Assembly: GCA_949283075.1 (NCBI GenBank)
Contig: CASDRH010000005.1
Location: 1-36,812 of the forward strand
Source of the DNA: an uncultured Pseudomonadota bacterium
GTDB taxonomy: Bacteria > Pseudomonadota > Alphaproteobacteria > Rs-D84 > CASDRH01
DNA length: 36,812 nt
Direction of reading: 5' to 3'
Under the pieces are notes generated by a model that was given only the letters and a program-made list of their open reading frames with translations, searched no databases and was not told where the DNA came from. The position numbers were made by a program, and so were the translations under genes. This document shows, piece after piece, positions 25,676 to 34,269 of this stretch (the stretch's first letter is position 1; every line of letters begins with the position of its first letter).

Positions 25676-27619
25676 TTATTCGTGTCTTAAAGCATCAATA
25701 GGATTCAATTGAGAAGCCTTCTTCGCAGGATAAATACCGAAAATCAAACCTATACCAACAGAGAAGAACACTGATAATAATATAGAGCTTAAAGAAATAA
25801 CAGTAGTCCATCCAGTTGCCAAAGAAAGAATTGTCGCAATAATCCAAGCAAGTAAAACCCCACTAATACCTCCAGTTAAACTAATAACAACAGATTCTGA
25901 CAAGAACTGAGCCAAAATATCACTCTGTTTAGCACCAACAGATTTACGCAAACCAATTTCTCTAGTTCTTTCTGTAACAGAAACCAACATAATATTCATA
26001 ATACCGACACCACCAACTAACAAAGAAATACCAGCAATAATAGCTAAAAGCATAGTCAAAGTATTAGACTGAGCTTGTGCAGTTTCTTTAATATCAGCCA
26101 TATTTCTAATACGGAAAGCCTCTTCTCTTTGAGATAAAGGAACCTTATATTTTTTATACATCAAATCAAGGATACCCTTTTCCAATTTATCCAAAGATTC
26201 AGCATCAACAGCTTCAACCTCAATATGTTTAACAAATTCAAGACCCATCAATCTACGCATAGCAGTATTCAAAGGAACAATCACCATATCATCTTGGTCT
26301 TGGAAAGCATTTGCACCCTTTGAAGGCAATACTCCAATAACTTGGAAAGGAATTTTATTTATTTTAATAATTTTACCGATTGGATTTTCACCAGGGAATA
26401 TATTATCAACAACAGTCAAACCAACAACAGCAACACGCATACGCTTTAAGTCTTCTTGAGAATTAAAGAATCTACCAACAGTAGGTTGCAAAGAACGAAT
26501 TATTTCATAATCAGCATTAGCACCCATAACCTGAGTACCCCAGTTTTTATCTTTATATGTAACCTGAGCTCTAGCACTAACAGTTGCAGATATAGCCTTA
26601 ACAGGAATATTATTTTTAATATAATTCACATCTTCTGGACGAATACGAATAGCAGCATCTTCACCAGCAACACCAGCAACTCTTTTAGGGCCGGGACGAA
26701 CAATAAGCAAATTAGAACCCAAAGCCCTTAATTGTTCTTCAATAGCAAGTTGCGCACCTTTACCAATAGCCAACATTGCAACAACGGAAGCAACACCAAT
26801 CAAAATACCAAGCATAGATAAAAATGTTCTAACTTTATTATTCATCAAAGTTTTAAAACCTTGAGTAACAAAATTTATCCATTCAAAAACCCAAGATTTA
26901 CCTTGTTTTTCTTCAATAATATTGCAAGAAGGAACATTTGACGGCAAAGGTCTTTTTCTCTCATCAGAAACAATTTCACCATCACGCATTCTTATAACAC
27001 GATTAGCTTCTTCTCCAATTTCATCTTCGTGAGTAACAACAACAACAGTAATACCTTGATCATTTAAATCATGCAATATTTGCATAATTTCACGTTCACT
27101 TTTTGAATCCAAATTACCAGTAGGCTCATCAGCAAAAATAATTTTAGGAGAATTCACTAAAGACCTAGCAATAGCAACACGCTGTTGCTGACCACCAGAT
27201 AATTCGCTAGGCTTATTGTATAACTTTGTTCCAAGACCAACTTGTTCCAACAAAGCTTTAGACTTATCAAAATTAAAATTATGTTCAGTATATAGCAAAG
27301 GTAAAGAAACATTTTCCCAAGAAGGAACCTTTGGTATCAAATTAAACTGCTGAAATATAAATCCAATAGTTCTACGACGAATAATAGCCAAATCATTTTC
27401 AGGTAATTTAGCAACTTCTTTACCACACAATTCATAAGAACCAGATTGAGGAATATCAAGCAATCCAAGAATATTCATCAAAGTAGTTTTACCAGAACCA
27501 GATGGTCCCATAATAGCAACAAAATCGCCATCATCAATTGTAAGGTTTATATCTTTCAACGCGTGAAAGATTTCATCACCCATTTTATATGTTTTACTTA
27601 TATGTTCTAATTTAATCAT
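25676..27619 (-). CDS. macB: MacB-type ABC transporter (ATPase fused to FtsX-like permease)
   Basis: This 647-aa protein joins an ATP-binding domain to a permease of the MacB type, which uses ATP to drive a periplasmic adaptor and TolC rather than passing substrate through the inner membrane. Walker A is GPSGSGKTT (38-46), the signature is LSGGQQQRVAIARSL and Walker B is IIFADEPTG. A linker of about 40 residues leads to the first transmembrane helix (FKTLMNNKVRTFLSMLGILIGVASVVAML), then a periplasmic domain. Three C-terminal helices follow (TLTMLLAIIAGISLLVGGVGIMNIMLVSV … RTREIGLRKSVGA). It follows the adaptor gene by 24 bp. The substrate (macrolide, peptide or lipid) cannot be told. Confidence 0.93.
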   Translation of the reverse strand: MIKLEHISKTYKMGDEIFHALKDINLTIDDGDFVAIMGPSGSGKTTLMNILGLLDIPQSGSYELCGKEVAKLPENDLAIIRRRTIGFIFQQFNLIPKVPSWENVSLPLLYTEHNFNFDKSKALLEQVGLGTKLYNKPSELSGGQQQRVAIARSLVNSPKIIFADEPTGNLDSKSEREIMQILHDLNDQGITVVVVTHEDEIGEEANRVIRMRDGEIVSDERKRPLPSNVPSCNIIEEKQGKSWVFEWINFVTQGFKTLMNNKVRTFLSMLGILIGVASVVAMLAIGKGAQLAIEEQLRALGSNLLIVRPGPKRVAGVAGEDAAIRIRPEDVNYIKNNIPVKAISATVSARAQVTYKDKNWGTQVMGANADYEIIRSLQPTVGRFFNSQEDLKRMRVAVVGLTVVDNIFPGENPIGKIIKINKIPFQVIGVLPSKGANAFQDQDDMVIVPLNTAMRRLMGLEFVKHIEVEAVDAESLDKLEKGILDLMYKKYKVPLSQREEAFRIRNMADIKETAQAQSNTLTMLLAIIAGISLLVGGVGIMNIMLVSVTERTREIGLRKSVGAKQSDILAQFLSESVVISLTGGISGVLLAWIIATILSLATGWTTVISLSSILLSVFFSVGIGLIFGIYPAKKASQLNPIDALRHE

Positions 27620-27643
27620 ATTCTAAATAACAATAATTATTTT

Positions 27644-28633
27644 CTATCTTTTTCTTGAAGGAGGTCCAAACATAGCTTTTTTAGCTTGTGTACGCTTTGA
27701 TAAATCTGTTGACCTCATCAAAACAACATCATTTTCATTAATACCAGATAAAATTTCTGTCATATTACCATCACTAGAACCAACTGAAATATTTTTTCTA
27801 ATTCTATTTTCAGGTTCATAAGATTTATTTTTATCTTTTTTAACCAAAACATAAAACTCACTACCTTCTGCACGAATAGCATCAGTAGGCAAAGCTAAAA
27901 CACCTTTCTTTTCTTCAACATAAGAAGTAATATTTGCCGTCATACCACTACGCATAAAATTAGGGACCTCATAAGGAACAACATCAACAATGTAAGTAGT
28001 AACACTATTAACTGTAGTAGCATCATAAGCAATTTTATCAATATAAGATTCAATAGGTTTATCAGGATAAGCATCTAAAACGATAACAGACCTATCACGT
28101 AATTTAACAGAAGCTATATCTGTTTCATCGACCTGAGCTTTAACAGTCAATCTATCAGACATAACAAAAATTTCAGTAGAATTTGTAACAGTTTGTCCTT
28201 CTTCAACATTACGAACGATAATAGTACCATCAATCGGAGCAATAATAGGAGTAGGTTTATATAATTCCTCCCATTTAGCCACAGCTTCCTTACCAGAAGC
28301 ACGAGCAGCATCAATCAAAGCAGCTCTTTCAGTTGAACTCATCCAAGCAATAATTTGTCCTTTTGAAACATTATCACCTTCATCAACAGAAATAGTTTCC
28401 ATTCTTCCGGCAACAGTTGGAGTAATCGCCAACCTATTTTGAGGGTCAACAGAACCAGTTGATAAAACAGTAATAGTCATATCAACTTTTTTAGGCTTAA
28501 TTTCAGTAAAAACTTCATCACTAGCTGAATCACCAGAAGTGAATTTAAATAAAGTAATAGCTAAAATAAAAGCAACACCAAATATAATTAAAACATTTTT
28601 CTTTTTAAATAAATTTTTATTCAACTTAACCAT
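27644..28633 (-). CDS. Periplasmic adaptor (HlyD/MacA family) with a very short helical hairpin
   Basis: The 329-aa membrane-fusion protein links the MacB-type transporter to TolC. It has one N-terminal transmembrane segment (about 13-32). The two halves of the lipoyl domain (VAGRMETISVDEGDNVSKGQ, about 73-92, and PIIAPIDGTIIVRNVEEGQTV, about 131-151) are separated by only about 35 residues. In E. coli MacA the long coiled-coil hairpin here contacts TolC, so the tip is greatly shortened. Barrel and membrane-proximal domains follow (VDETDIASVKL; GMTANITSYVEEKKGVLALPTDAI). A basic tail (KAMFGPPSRKR) ends the protein. It is 45 bp downstream of tolC. Confidence 0.85.
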   Translation of the reverse strand: MVKLNKNLFKKKNVLIIFGVAFILAITLFKFTSGDSASDEVFTEIKPKKVDMTITVLSTGSVDPQNRLAITPTVAGRMETISVDEGDNVSKGQIIAWMSSTERAALIDAARASGKEAVAKWEELYKPTPIIAPIDGTIIVRNVEEGQTVTNSTEIFVMSDRLTVKAQVDETDIASVKLRDRSVIVLDAYPDKPIESYIDKIAYDATTVNSVTTYIVDVVPYEVPNFMRSGMTANITSYVEEKKGVLALPTDAIRAEGSEFYVLVKKDKNKSYEPENRIRKNISVGSSDGNMTEILSGINENDVVLMRSTDLSKRTQAKKAMFGPPSRKR

Positions 28634-28678
28634 TATTCAAAACCTCTTTATTTTTAGAGAATTTAAAAATTAGAGCAG

Positions 28679-29986
28679 CTATTCAAAAGCAGCTGCAATT
28701 CCTAAAGCTTGCTCAAAAGCGGCCTCAGAAACAACTCTATTTTGTTTACTTAAAATATATGCCTTTTGTTGAGAAATTAAATCATTTTCAATTCTATCCC
28801 ATTCATCAAAAGTCATCAAACCATTATTATATTTCTGTCTTGCGATTTCCGCACGAACCTGTGCAGCATCACGATAAATTTCTTTAACTTTCAACTGCTC
28901 AATAGATTGCTTATAAGAAGATAACTTATCAGATATATCAGCCAAAACAGAACGTGCAGAATTAATACGGTCTAAAGATTTAGCCTTCAAAGTCTCTTTT
29001 TTAGCTTTATAATTCATATAATTAGAACCGCCAGCAAACAAAGGCATTCTAACATTCACAGCAACAGACCAAGCATCTTTTGCGGGATAAAATTCTTCAT
29101 CTTGATTTGCAATTTTTGCACTTAAATCGACAGAAGGTAAAAAGTTAGAAAAAGCATCATTTCTATTAGCCTTCGCCAACTCTTCCGTAGCCAAAGCTTT
29201 TTTATATGTTGGTGTCTGCAAGGCAAGAGATTTCAAGCTTGTCTCAATATCATCTTTTAATACAGAAACAGGGACATCACCAACAACATCAACATTTTGA
29301 TAATCATCAATACCCAATACTTGCGCTAATTGTTTTTTAGCAACTTCAATATCATTTAATGCTTTAAACTCATCAAACTTTGCCTCAGAATAATAAGCTT
29401 CTGACATCATAACGGAACCCTTATTTTCCAAACCATTAGCAAATCTTAATTGAACTAATTCCATATTTTCGCGACGTCTTTTTAAAATATCACGAGATAA
29501 ATCTAAATATTCTTTTGCATAAACAAGACTTTCGAAAGCAGCTTTTAAATCATAGCTAACTTTAGCCTTTGTAAGATAAGCATCCCATATAGCAATATCA
29601 GCATTAGCATCAGCAGCATCATATTTTGCTAAATTACTACCACCTTTAAATATACTTTGAGAAACTTGAAGCCCAATATTATAGTTATCCTTTATATCCA
29701 TAGATGCAAAAGGATTGTCAACAGTAGGCTTTTCGTTATAAGATTTTGTATAAGTACCACTTGCATAAATCTGAGGTAAAAAATTACCAATAGTACCAAA
29801 TTTTTCTGCATCAGCAGCAGCTACACTAGCATTAGAAGATTGCAATTCTGGGTTATTTAACTTTGTCTGATGGACAGCATTATCCCAAGTAAAGACAAGA
29901 GCATCTGAATCAGCATTGCCAGCAATAACAGCAGAAACAACACATAAATTCAAAACGAAAAATGAAAGAATAGTTCTTTTAAACAT
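28679..29986 (-). CDS. tolC: TolC family outer membrane efflux protein
   Basis: TolC forms the outer-membrane channel of tripartite pumps. From the ATG at 29986 (a TTG six codons earlier is not favoured) the protein is 435 aa with a signal peptide cut near VIAGNA. Two outer-membrane efflux protein repeats follow, starting WDNAVHQTKLNNPELQSSNASV and again near KALATEELAKANRNDAFSNFLPSVDLSAKI. They have long alpha-helical stretches rich in Ala/Lys/Glu. The order tolC-adaptor-macB indicates a complete pump transcribed leftward. Its promoter must lie in 29987-30090, divergent from the small RNA at 30128. Confidence 0.93.
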   Translation of the reverse strand: MFKRTILSFFVLNLCVVSAVIAGNADSDALVFTWDNAVHQTKLNNPELQSSNASVAAADAEKFGTIGNFLPQIYASGTYTKSYNEKPTVDNPFASMDIKDNYNIGLQVSQSIFKGGSNLAKYDAADANADIAIWDAYLTKAKVSYDLKAAFESLVYAKEYLDLSRDILKRRRENMELVQLRFANGLENKGSVMMSEAYYSEAKFDEFKALNDIEVAKKQLAQVLGIDDYQNVDVVGDVPVSVLKDDIETSLKSLALQTPTYKKALATEELAKANRNDAFSNFLPSVDLSAKIANQDEEFYPAKDAWSVAVNVRMPLFAGGSNYMNYKAKKETLKAKSLDRINSARSVLADISDKLSSYKQSIEQLKVKEIYRDAAQVRAEIARQKYNNGLMTFDEWDRIENDLISQQKAYILSKQNRVVSEAAFEQALGIAAAFE

Positions 29987-30093
29987 AAAAAAATAATACA
30001 ACAAGATTCGATAAAAATCAAAATTTTTTTTAAAACATAAAAAAATTACAAATTTTTAAATACATATTTTTAAATAACGAACTAAAACAACTG

Positions 30094-30121
30094 TTGAAAA
30101 AAACTTTTTATAAACTATAAT
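30094..30121 (+). promoter_or_regulatory. Strong sigma70-like promoter for the structured RNA
   Basis: TTGAAA (30094-30099) is followed by 16 bp and a perfect TATAAT (30116-30121). With 11 of 12 consensus bases it is, after the CRISPR repeats, the best promoter I see. The predicted start is near 30128. Confidence 0.75.
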
Positions 30122-30127
30122 GAAAAA

Positions 30128-30300
30128 CAGGATTAAAAAATCCAGAGGGCTTCAAAACTCTCACAACAGACAACAAATCAGCATTTGACTGGAATGTGGT
30201 CAAATAAGCCGATTTGATTTTGATACGATTTATCGCACAAATTCTTTTGTGGTCAATAAACCACGCTATCTTCTGTTGTATAGTTTTGAAGTTCCAGTCA
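30128..30300 (+). ncRNA. ssrS: Structured RNA, probably 6S RNA
   Basis: The ends of a ~150-nt segment pair closely. GGGCTTCAAAACT (30147-30159) matches AGTTTTGAAG plus TTC (30282-30294), and ACAACAGA (30163-30170) matches TCTGTTGT (30272-30279), with a small internal loop between. Inside are a TTTGAC / GTCAAA hairpin (30184-30204) and a GTGGT / ACCAC hairpin (30249-30264) on the 3' side of a large open region. This long rod with a central bubble and a small 3'-side hairpin fits 6S RNA, which binds RNA polymerase holoenzyme as a mimic of melted promoter DNA. It has its own strong promoter. A cis-acting leader of the gene at 30339 is the main alternative, because I see no clear terminator before that gene. 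Confidence 0.6.
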
Positions 30301-30338
30301 TCAAAAGATGAACTTAAAAAACATATAAGGAGGTTGTG

Positions 30339-30806
30339 ATGATAAATAAAAAAATAAAAAGTATTTTTACAAAATGCATAATATTTTTAATAGCAATTAT
30401 AAACATAAACAATTTAAAGGCTGAAGAATTAAAAGAAGTCAAAGTAAAAGTAAGAAGTAAAGGTAATATATCAGTTTCTTTAAGATGTAGTGCAGATAAT
30501 GGAAACTATTGTAATGAAATAATAAGAAATTTTCAAGATTCAGACAGTATTCCACAAAACATTGGAGCAGAAAGAGGAGGCTGCAATATAAAACTAGGAC
30601 ATAATTATTATACATACTGCGTAACACAAAACATATATAAACATACTTTTCCAGACGGAAGAATAATGTATAGTGCAAGCTCTGACCCAAATCACTTTGC
30701 AAATTCACTAAATAATCTTGAATGGTATTTCAATCCTATGGACTTACTAAAAGTAATGCCAGAAATAGGTATATCAAGAATAGATCCAAATCTAATTGAA
30801 TACTAA
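30339..30806 (+). CDS. Small exported protein, unknown
   Basis: The protein is 155 aa from the ATG at 30339, which has AAGGAGG five bases upstream; the GTG three bases earlier is too close to that site. A signal peptide is evident (basic start, IFTKCIIFLIAIININN, likely cut after LKAEE, about residue 29). The mature part is about 125 aa with four cysteines (LRCSADNGNYC, RGGCNIK, YTYCVTQ), which could form two disulphides in the periplasm. It ends with short helical segments. I do not recognise the family. It lies 40 bp after the probable 6S RNA and may be cotranscribed with it. Confidence 0.65.
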   Translation: MINKKIKSIFTKCIIFLIAIININNLKAEELKEVKVKVRSKGNISVSLRCSADNGNYCNEIIRNFQDSDSIPQNIGAERGGCNIKLGHNYYTYCVTQNIYKHTFPDGRIMYSASSDPNHFANSLNNLEWYFNPMDLLKVMPEIGISRIDPNLIEY

Positions 30807-30847
30807 AAACACAAACATATTTTTAATACAATTATTTTTAACGAACT

Positions 30848-30900
30848 AAAAAAGTCAGAAATATACGCACTCACAAAACATCCGTTGTATATTTCTGGCA
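30848..30900 (-). terminator. Long-looped terminator of the 28-aa microprotein gene
   Basis: GTCAGAAATATAC (30855-30867) pairs with GTATATTTCTGGC (30888-30900) over 13 bp with one G-U pair. On the minus strand the stem is followed by six T (30854-30849). The 20-nt loop is unusually large for a terminator. On the plus strand no T run follows. Confidence 0.65.
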
Positions 30901-30924
30901 TCTTAAAATAAATAAATATAAATC

Positions 30925-31011
30925 CTAACCAAAAACTTTTTCAGCTAATTTAAAAACAATAAAAGCTCCAAAAGTCCAAGCTAACATATAAAATATATAA
31001 TTCAAAGTCAT
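30925..31011 (-). CDS. Membrane microprotein of 28 aa
   Basis: This short reading frame encodes MTLNYIFYMLAWTFGAFI and a further ten residues ending KLAEKVFG. It has a single hydrophobic helix (about residues 3-21) and a short amphipathic, basic end. The ATG at 31011 is preceded by AAGGTG with five bases between, and a hairpin with T run lies 25 bp after the stop, so the frame has start and stop signals of its own. The layout recalls CydX-like single-helix subunits of cytochrome bd (Tyr, Trp and Gly spaced along one helix), but no cydAB is in the window and similarity over so short a length is weak. It is divergent from ileS. Confidence 0.6.
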   Translation of the reverse strand: MTLNYIFYMLAWTFGAFIVFKLAEKVFG

Positions 31012-31110
31012 TACATCACCTTAATTTTTTCTTGAATTTTCAATAAAAAAATACATTATATTATAAATAATAAAATGTCAAATTACAAAAAAACAAACAA
31101 AGGATAAAAT

Positions 31111-34100
31111 ATGACAAAACATTACCCAGAAACAAATGCGACAGCACATTTTCCGAAAATAGAAGAAGAAATACTAAAATTCTGGGAAGAAAATAAGATT
31201 TTTGAAAAGTCAATTGAAAATAGAAGCAAAGCAGAAGAATTTGTATTTTACGATGGTCCTCCATTTGCTAATGGATTACCTCACTATGGTCATTTAATGA
31301 TATCATTAACAAAAGACCTTGTAGCAAGGTTCCAAACAATGGACGGTAAAAAAGTCGAAAGAAGGCTAGGATGGGATTGCCACGGCTTACCAGCAGAAAT
31401 GGGGGCAGAAAAAGCTTTAAACATCTTCGGTAAAAAAGCAATTGAAGAATACGGAATAGAAAAATTCAACGAATATTGTCGTTCAGATGTTATGAAATAT
31501 TCAACAGAATGGATTGAAACATTAAAAAGACTCGGAAGATGGGTAGATTATAAAAACGATTACAAAACTATGGACTTACCATATATGGAATCCGTAATAA
31601 ACAACTTCAAACAACTATATGATAAAGGATTGATATTTGAAGATTACAGAATATCTCCATATTCTTGGAAAGCTGAATCAACAGTATCAAATTTTGAAGT
31701 AAACCAAGCATACGCTGACAGAACGGACCCAGCAATCACAGTATCATTTGAATTAGAAAATGGAATGTATGCATTAGTATGGACAACAACTCCTTGGACA
31801 TTACCATCAAACTTAATGTTGGCAGTAAATGAATCAATCACTTACTCAATAATGGAAAATCCAGCGGATAAAAAACAATATATCATAGCAAGCAAGCTTC
31901 AAGCAAAATATAAAAAACAACTTGAAGGATTTAAAGAAGTAAAACAAATATCTGGAAAAGATTTAGTTGGGCTATCATATAAACCAATATTCACATATTT
32001 ATCAGAAAATACAAAATATGCAGAAGAAATAAAACAAGCAAAAGCGTTCCATATCTTATCAGGAGATTTCGTATCAGAAGAAGACGGAACAGGAATAGTC
32101 CATATGGCACCAGCATTTGGAGAAGACGACTTCAACGCTTGCAGAAAATACGGTGAAAATATAGGAGTAAAATTTCCAATAATCTGCCCGATAGATGAAA
32201 AAGGAAACTTCACAGAAGATATCAAAGACTACGAGGGAGAAAACGTATTTGAAGCAAACGATAAAATAATAGATAAGTTAAAATTAACAGGACAATTATT
32301 TAAAAAAGAATCATATACTCACTCATACCCACATTGTTGGAGAACAGATACTCCTTTAATTTACAAAGCTATGAAATCTTGGTATGTAAGGATGTCAGAT
32401 TTTCAAAAAAAAATGGTAGAAATAAATAACCAAATAAATTGGATACCATCACATTTAAAAGAAGGAAGAATGGGAAAATGGCTTGCAGGAGCAAAAGATT
32501 GGAGCATATCAAGAAACCGTTTCTGGGGAGCTCCAATACCAGTTTGGAAGTCAGACGATGATAATTATCCAAATATAGAAGTATTAGGGTCAATAGAAGA
32601 AATAGAAAAAAAGTGTGGAAAGAAAATAAAAGATTTACACAGACCGTATATTGACGAAGTAGTATATCCAAACGAAAAAGACCCAACAGGAAAATCAATG
32701 ATGAGAAGGGTTGAAGATGTATTTGATTGCTGGTTTGAATCAGGTTCAATGCCATACGCACAAATACATTATCCATTTGAAAATAAAGAATGGTTTGAAC
32801 AACACTTTCCAGCAGATTTCATAATAGAAGCAATCGACCAAACAAGAGGATGGTTTTACACTCTAATAGCATTATCAACAACACTACATAATAAGCCATC
32901 ATTTAAAACATGTATGTGTGCAGGACACGTTATGGGTGCTAATAATCAAAAGCTATCAAAAAGATTAAAAAACTATCCAGACCCAAAAGTAATGTTTGAT
33001 TCAGTTGGTTCAGATGCATTACGTTGGTTCTTTATGTCATCACCGATATTAAAAGGTGAAGGCGCTGAAATAGATAAAGAAGGAACAGTAGTAAGTAAAG
33101 TATCAAGACTTGCTCAAATACCTTTATATAACTCTTATCATTTCTTCACATTATATGCTAATGCTGATAACATAAAAGCAGAAGAAATAACAAAAGATAA
33201 CATATCAAAATTTGAACAAAACTTTGATGAATTGGATAAATATATACTTGCTAAATTAGATACATTATCTGAAAAGGTATATGGATATCTAAAATCATAT
33301 GAAATTGCATATGCTTGTAAAGAAATAGAAAAGTTTTTAGATATATTAAACAACTGGTATATAAGATTAAATCGCCGTCGTTTCTGGGGAACAGGAATAA
33401 ATCAAAATGACCAACAAATTGCATTTAATGTATTATACACTGTTATAATAAATATATGTAAAATATCTGCTCCAATACTACCATTTACAACAGAATATAT
33501 ATATAAAAACTTAACAGGTGATTTATCAGTTCATCTTTGCGATTATCCAAAATCATTAAACTTTGCAAACAACGAATATGCTACAATTTTAATGAACTCA
33601 ATGGATAAAGTTTCAAATATATGTAAAATTGTAAAAAATCTACGAGAACAATTTAATTTAAGAAATCGTTTACCAATCTCTGATATAAAGGTTGTTGGAT
33701 TGTCATTAGAAAATTTAAGCCAATTCACAGACATAATAAAATCAGAATCAAACTCAAAAGAAGTAATATATGAGGATAAAATAGAAAACTATGCGGAAAA
33801 ATTCTTGTATATATATACTCCAATAATCGGTAAAAGACTAGGTGCTAAATTAGCAAACATAATAAAAGCTTCAAAAGCTGGAGAATATAAAATAACTAAA
33901 AACGATAATAATGAAACAATCTGTGAAATTGCAGGAGAAGTATTATTTGCAAATGAATTTGAAGAAAGATTAAATATAAAAGATAAAATCACAGGAAAAG
34001 CATTAGAAGACAACTCAGCAATAGTAATAATAAACACAGAAATAACTGATGATTTACGTATCGAAGGAGTTGCAAGAGACTTCATTCGTCAAATACAAGA

Positions 34101-34269
34101 AGAAAGAAAAAATCAAAACTTAAATGTATCTGACAGAATAAAGATATATTACAACGAAGACGATACAGATATATCAAAAGCAATAGAAAAATTTGCTGAA
34201 TATATAAAAGACGAAACATTATCAACAGAAATAATACCAAGCAAAGAATTTAAGATTGCTTTGATATAA
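31111..34269 (+). CDS. ileS: Isoleucyl-tRNA synthetase, eukaryote-like class (IleRS2)
   Basis: IleRS charges tRNA-Ile and edits mis-charged valine. The 1052-aa protein has the class I motif as HYGH (58-61, in PPFANGLPHYGHL) and the KMSKS loop as KLSKR (614-618, in NNQKLSKRLKNYPDP). The editing domain lies between them with ALVWTTTPWTLPSN. The sequence around GWDCHGLPAEMGAEKAL and WVDYKNDYKTMDLPYMESV is of the IleRS2 type found in eukaryotic cytosol, Rickettsiales, Chlamydiae and some others, instead of the common bacterial type. This class is generally resistant to mupirocin. The promoter is not clear. Its last 20 bp overlap the convergent Mur ligase gene. Confidence 0.95.
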   Translation: MTKHYPETNATAHFPKIEEEILKFWEENKIFEKSIENRSKAEEFVFYDGPPFANGLPHYGHLMISLTKDLVARFQTMDGKKVERRLGWDCHGLPAEMGAEKALNIFGKKAIEEYGIEKFNEYCRSDVMKYSTEWIETLKRLGRWVDYKNDYKTMDLPYMESVINNFKQLYDKGLIFEDYRISPYSWKAESTVSNFEVNQAYADRTDPAITVSFELENGMYALVWTTTPWTLPSNLMLAVNESITYSIMENPADKKQYIIASKLQAKYKKQLEGFKEVKQISGKDLVGLSYKPIFTYLSENTKYAEEIKQAKAFHILSGDFVSEEDGTGIVHMAPAFGEDDFNACRKYGENIGVKFPIICPIDEKGNFTEDIKDYEGENVFEANDKIIDKLKLTGQLFKKESYTHSYPHCWRTDTPLIYKAMKSWYVRMSDFQKKMVEINNQINWIPSHLKEGRMGKWLAGAKDWSISRNRFWGAPIPVWKSDDDNYPNIEVLGSIEEIEKKCGKKIKDLHRPYIDEVVYPNEKDPTGKSMMRRVEDVFDCWFESGSMPYAQIHYPFENKEWFEQHFPADFIIEAIDQTRGWFYTLIALSTTLHNKPSFKTCMCAGHVMGANNQKLSKRLKNYPDPKVMFDSVGSDALRWFFMSSPILKGEGAEIDKEGTVVSKVSRLAQIPLYNSYHFFTLYANADNIKAEEITKDNISKFEQNFDELDKYILAKLDTLSEKVYGYLKSYEIAYACKEIEKFLDILNNWYIRLNRRRFWGTGINQNDQQIAFNVLYTVIINICKISAPILPFTTEYIYKNLTGDLSVHLCDYPKSLNFANNEYATILMNSMDKVSNICKIVKNLREQFNLRNRLPISDIKVVGLSLENLSQFTDIIKSESNSKEVIYEDKIENYAEKFLYIYTPIIGKRLGAKLANIIKASKAGEYKITKNDNNETICEIAGEVLFANEFEERLNIKDKITGKALEDNSAIVIINTEITDDLRIEGVARDFIRQIQEERKNQNLNVSDRIKIYYNEDDTDISKAIEKFAEYIKDETLSTEIIPSKEFKIALI

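Noticed and set aside
30128-30300. tmRNA or SRP RNA
   Set aside because: There is no tRNA-like end with CCA or tag reading frame, and no SRP GGAA / AGCAGCC apical motif.
32369-32776. 135-aa open frame opposite ileS
   Set aside because: It lies wholly inside ileS, has no ribosome site and has Leu/Phe-rich composition, as expected from the complement of AT-rich coding DNA.
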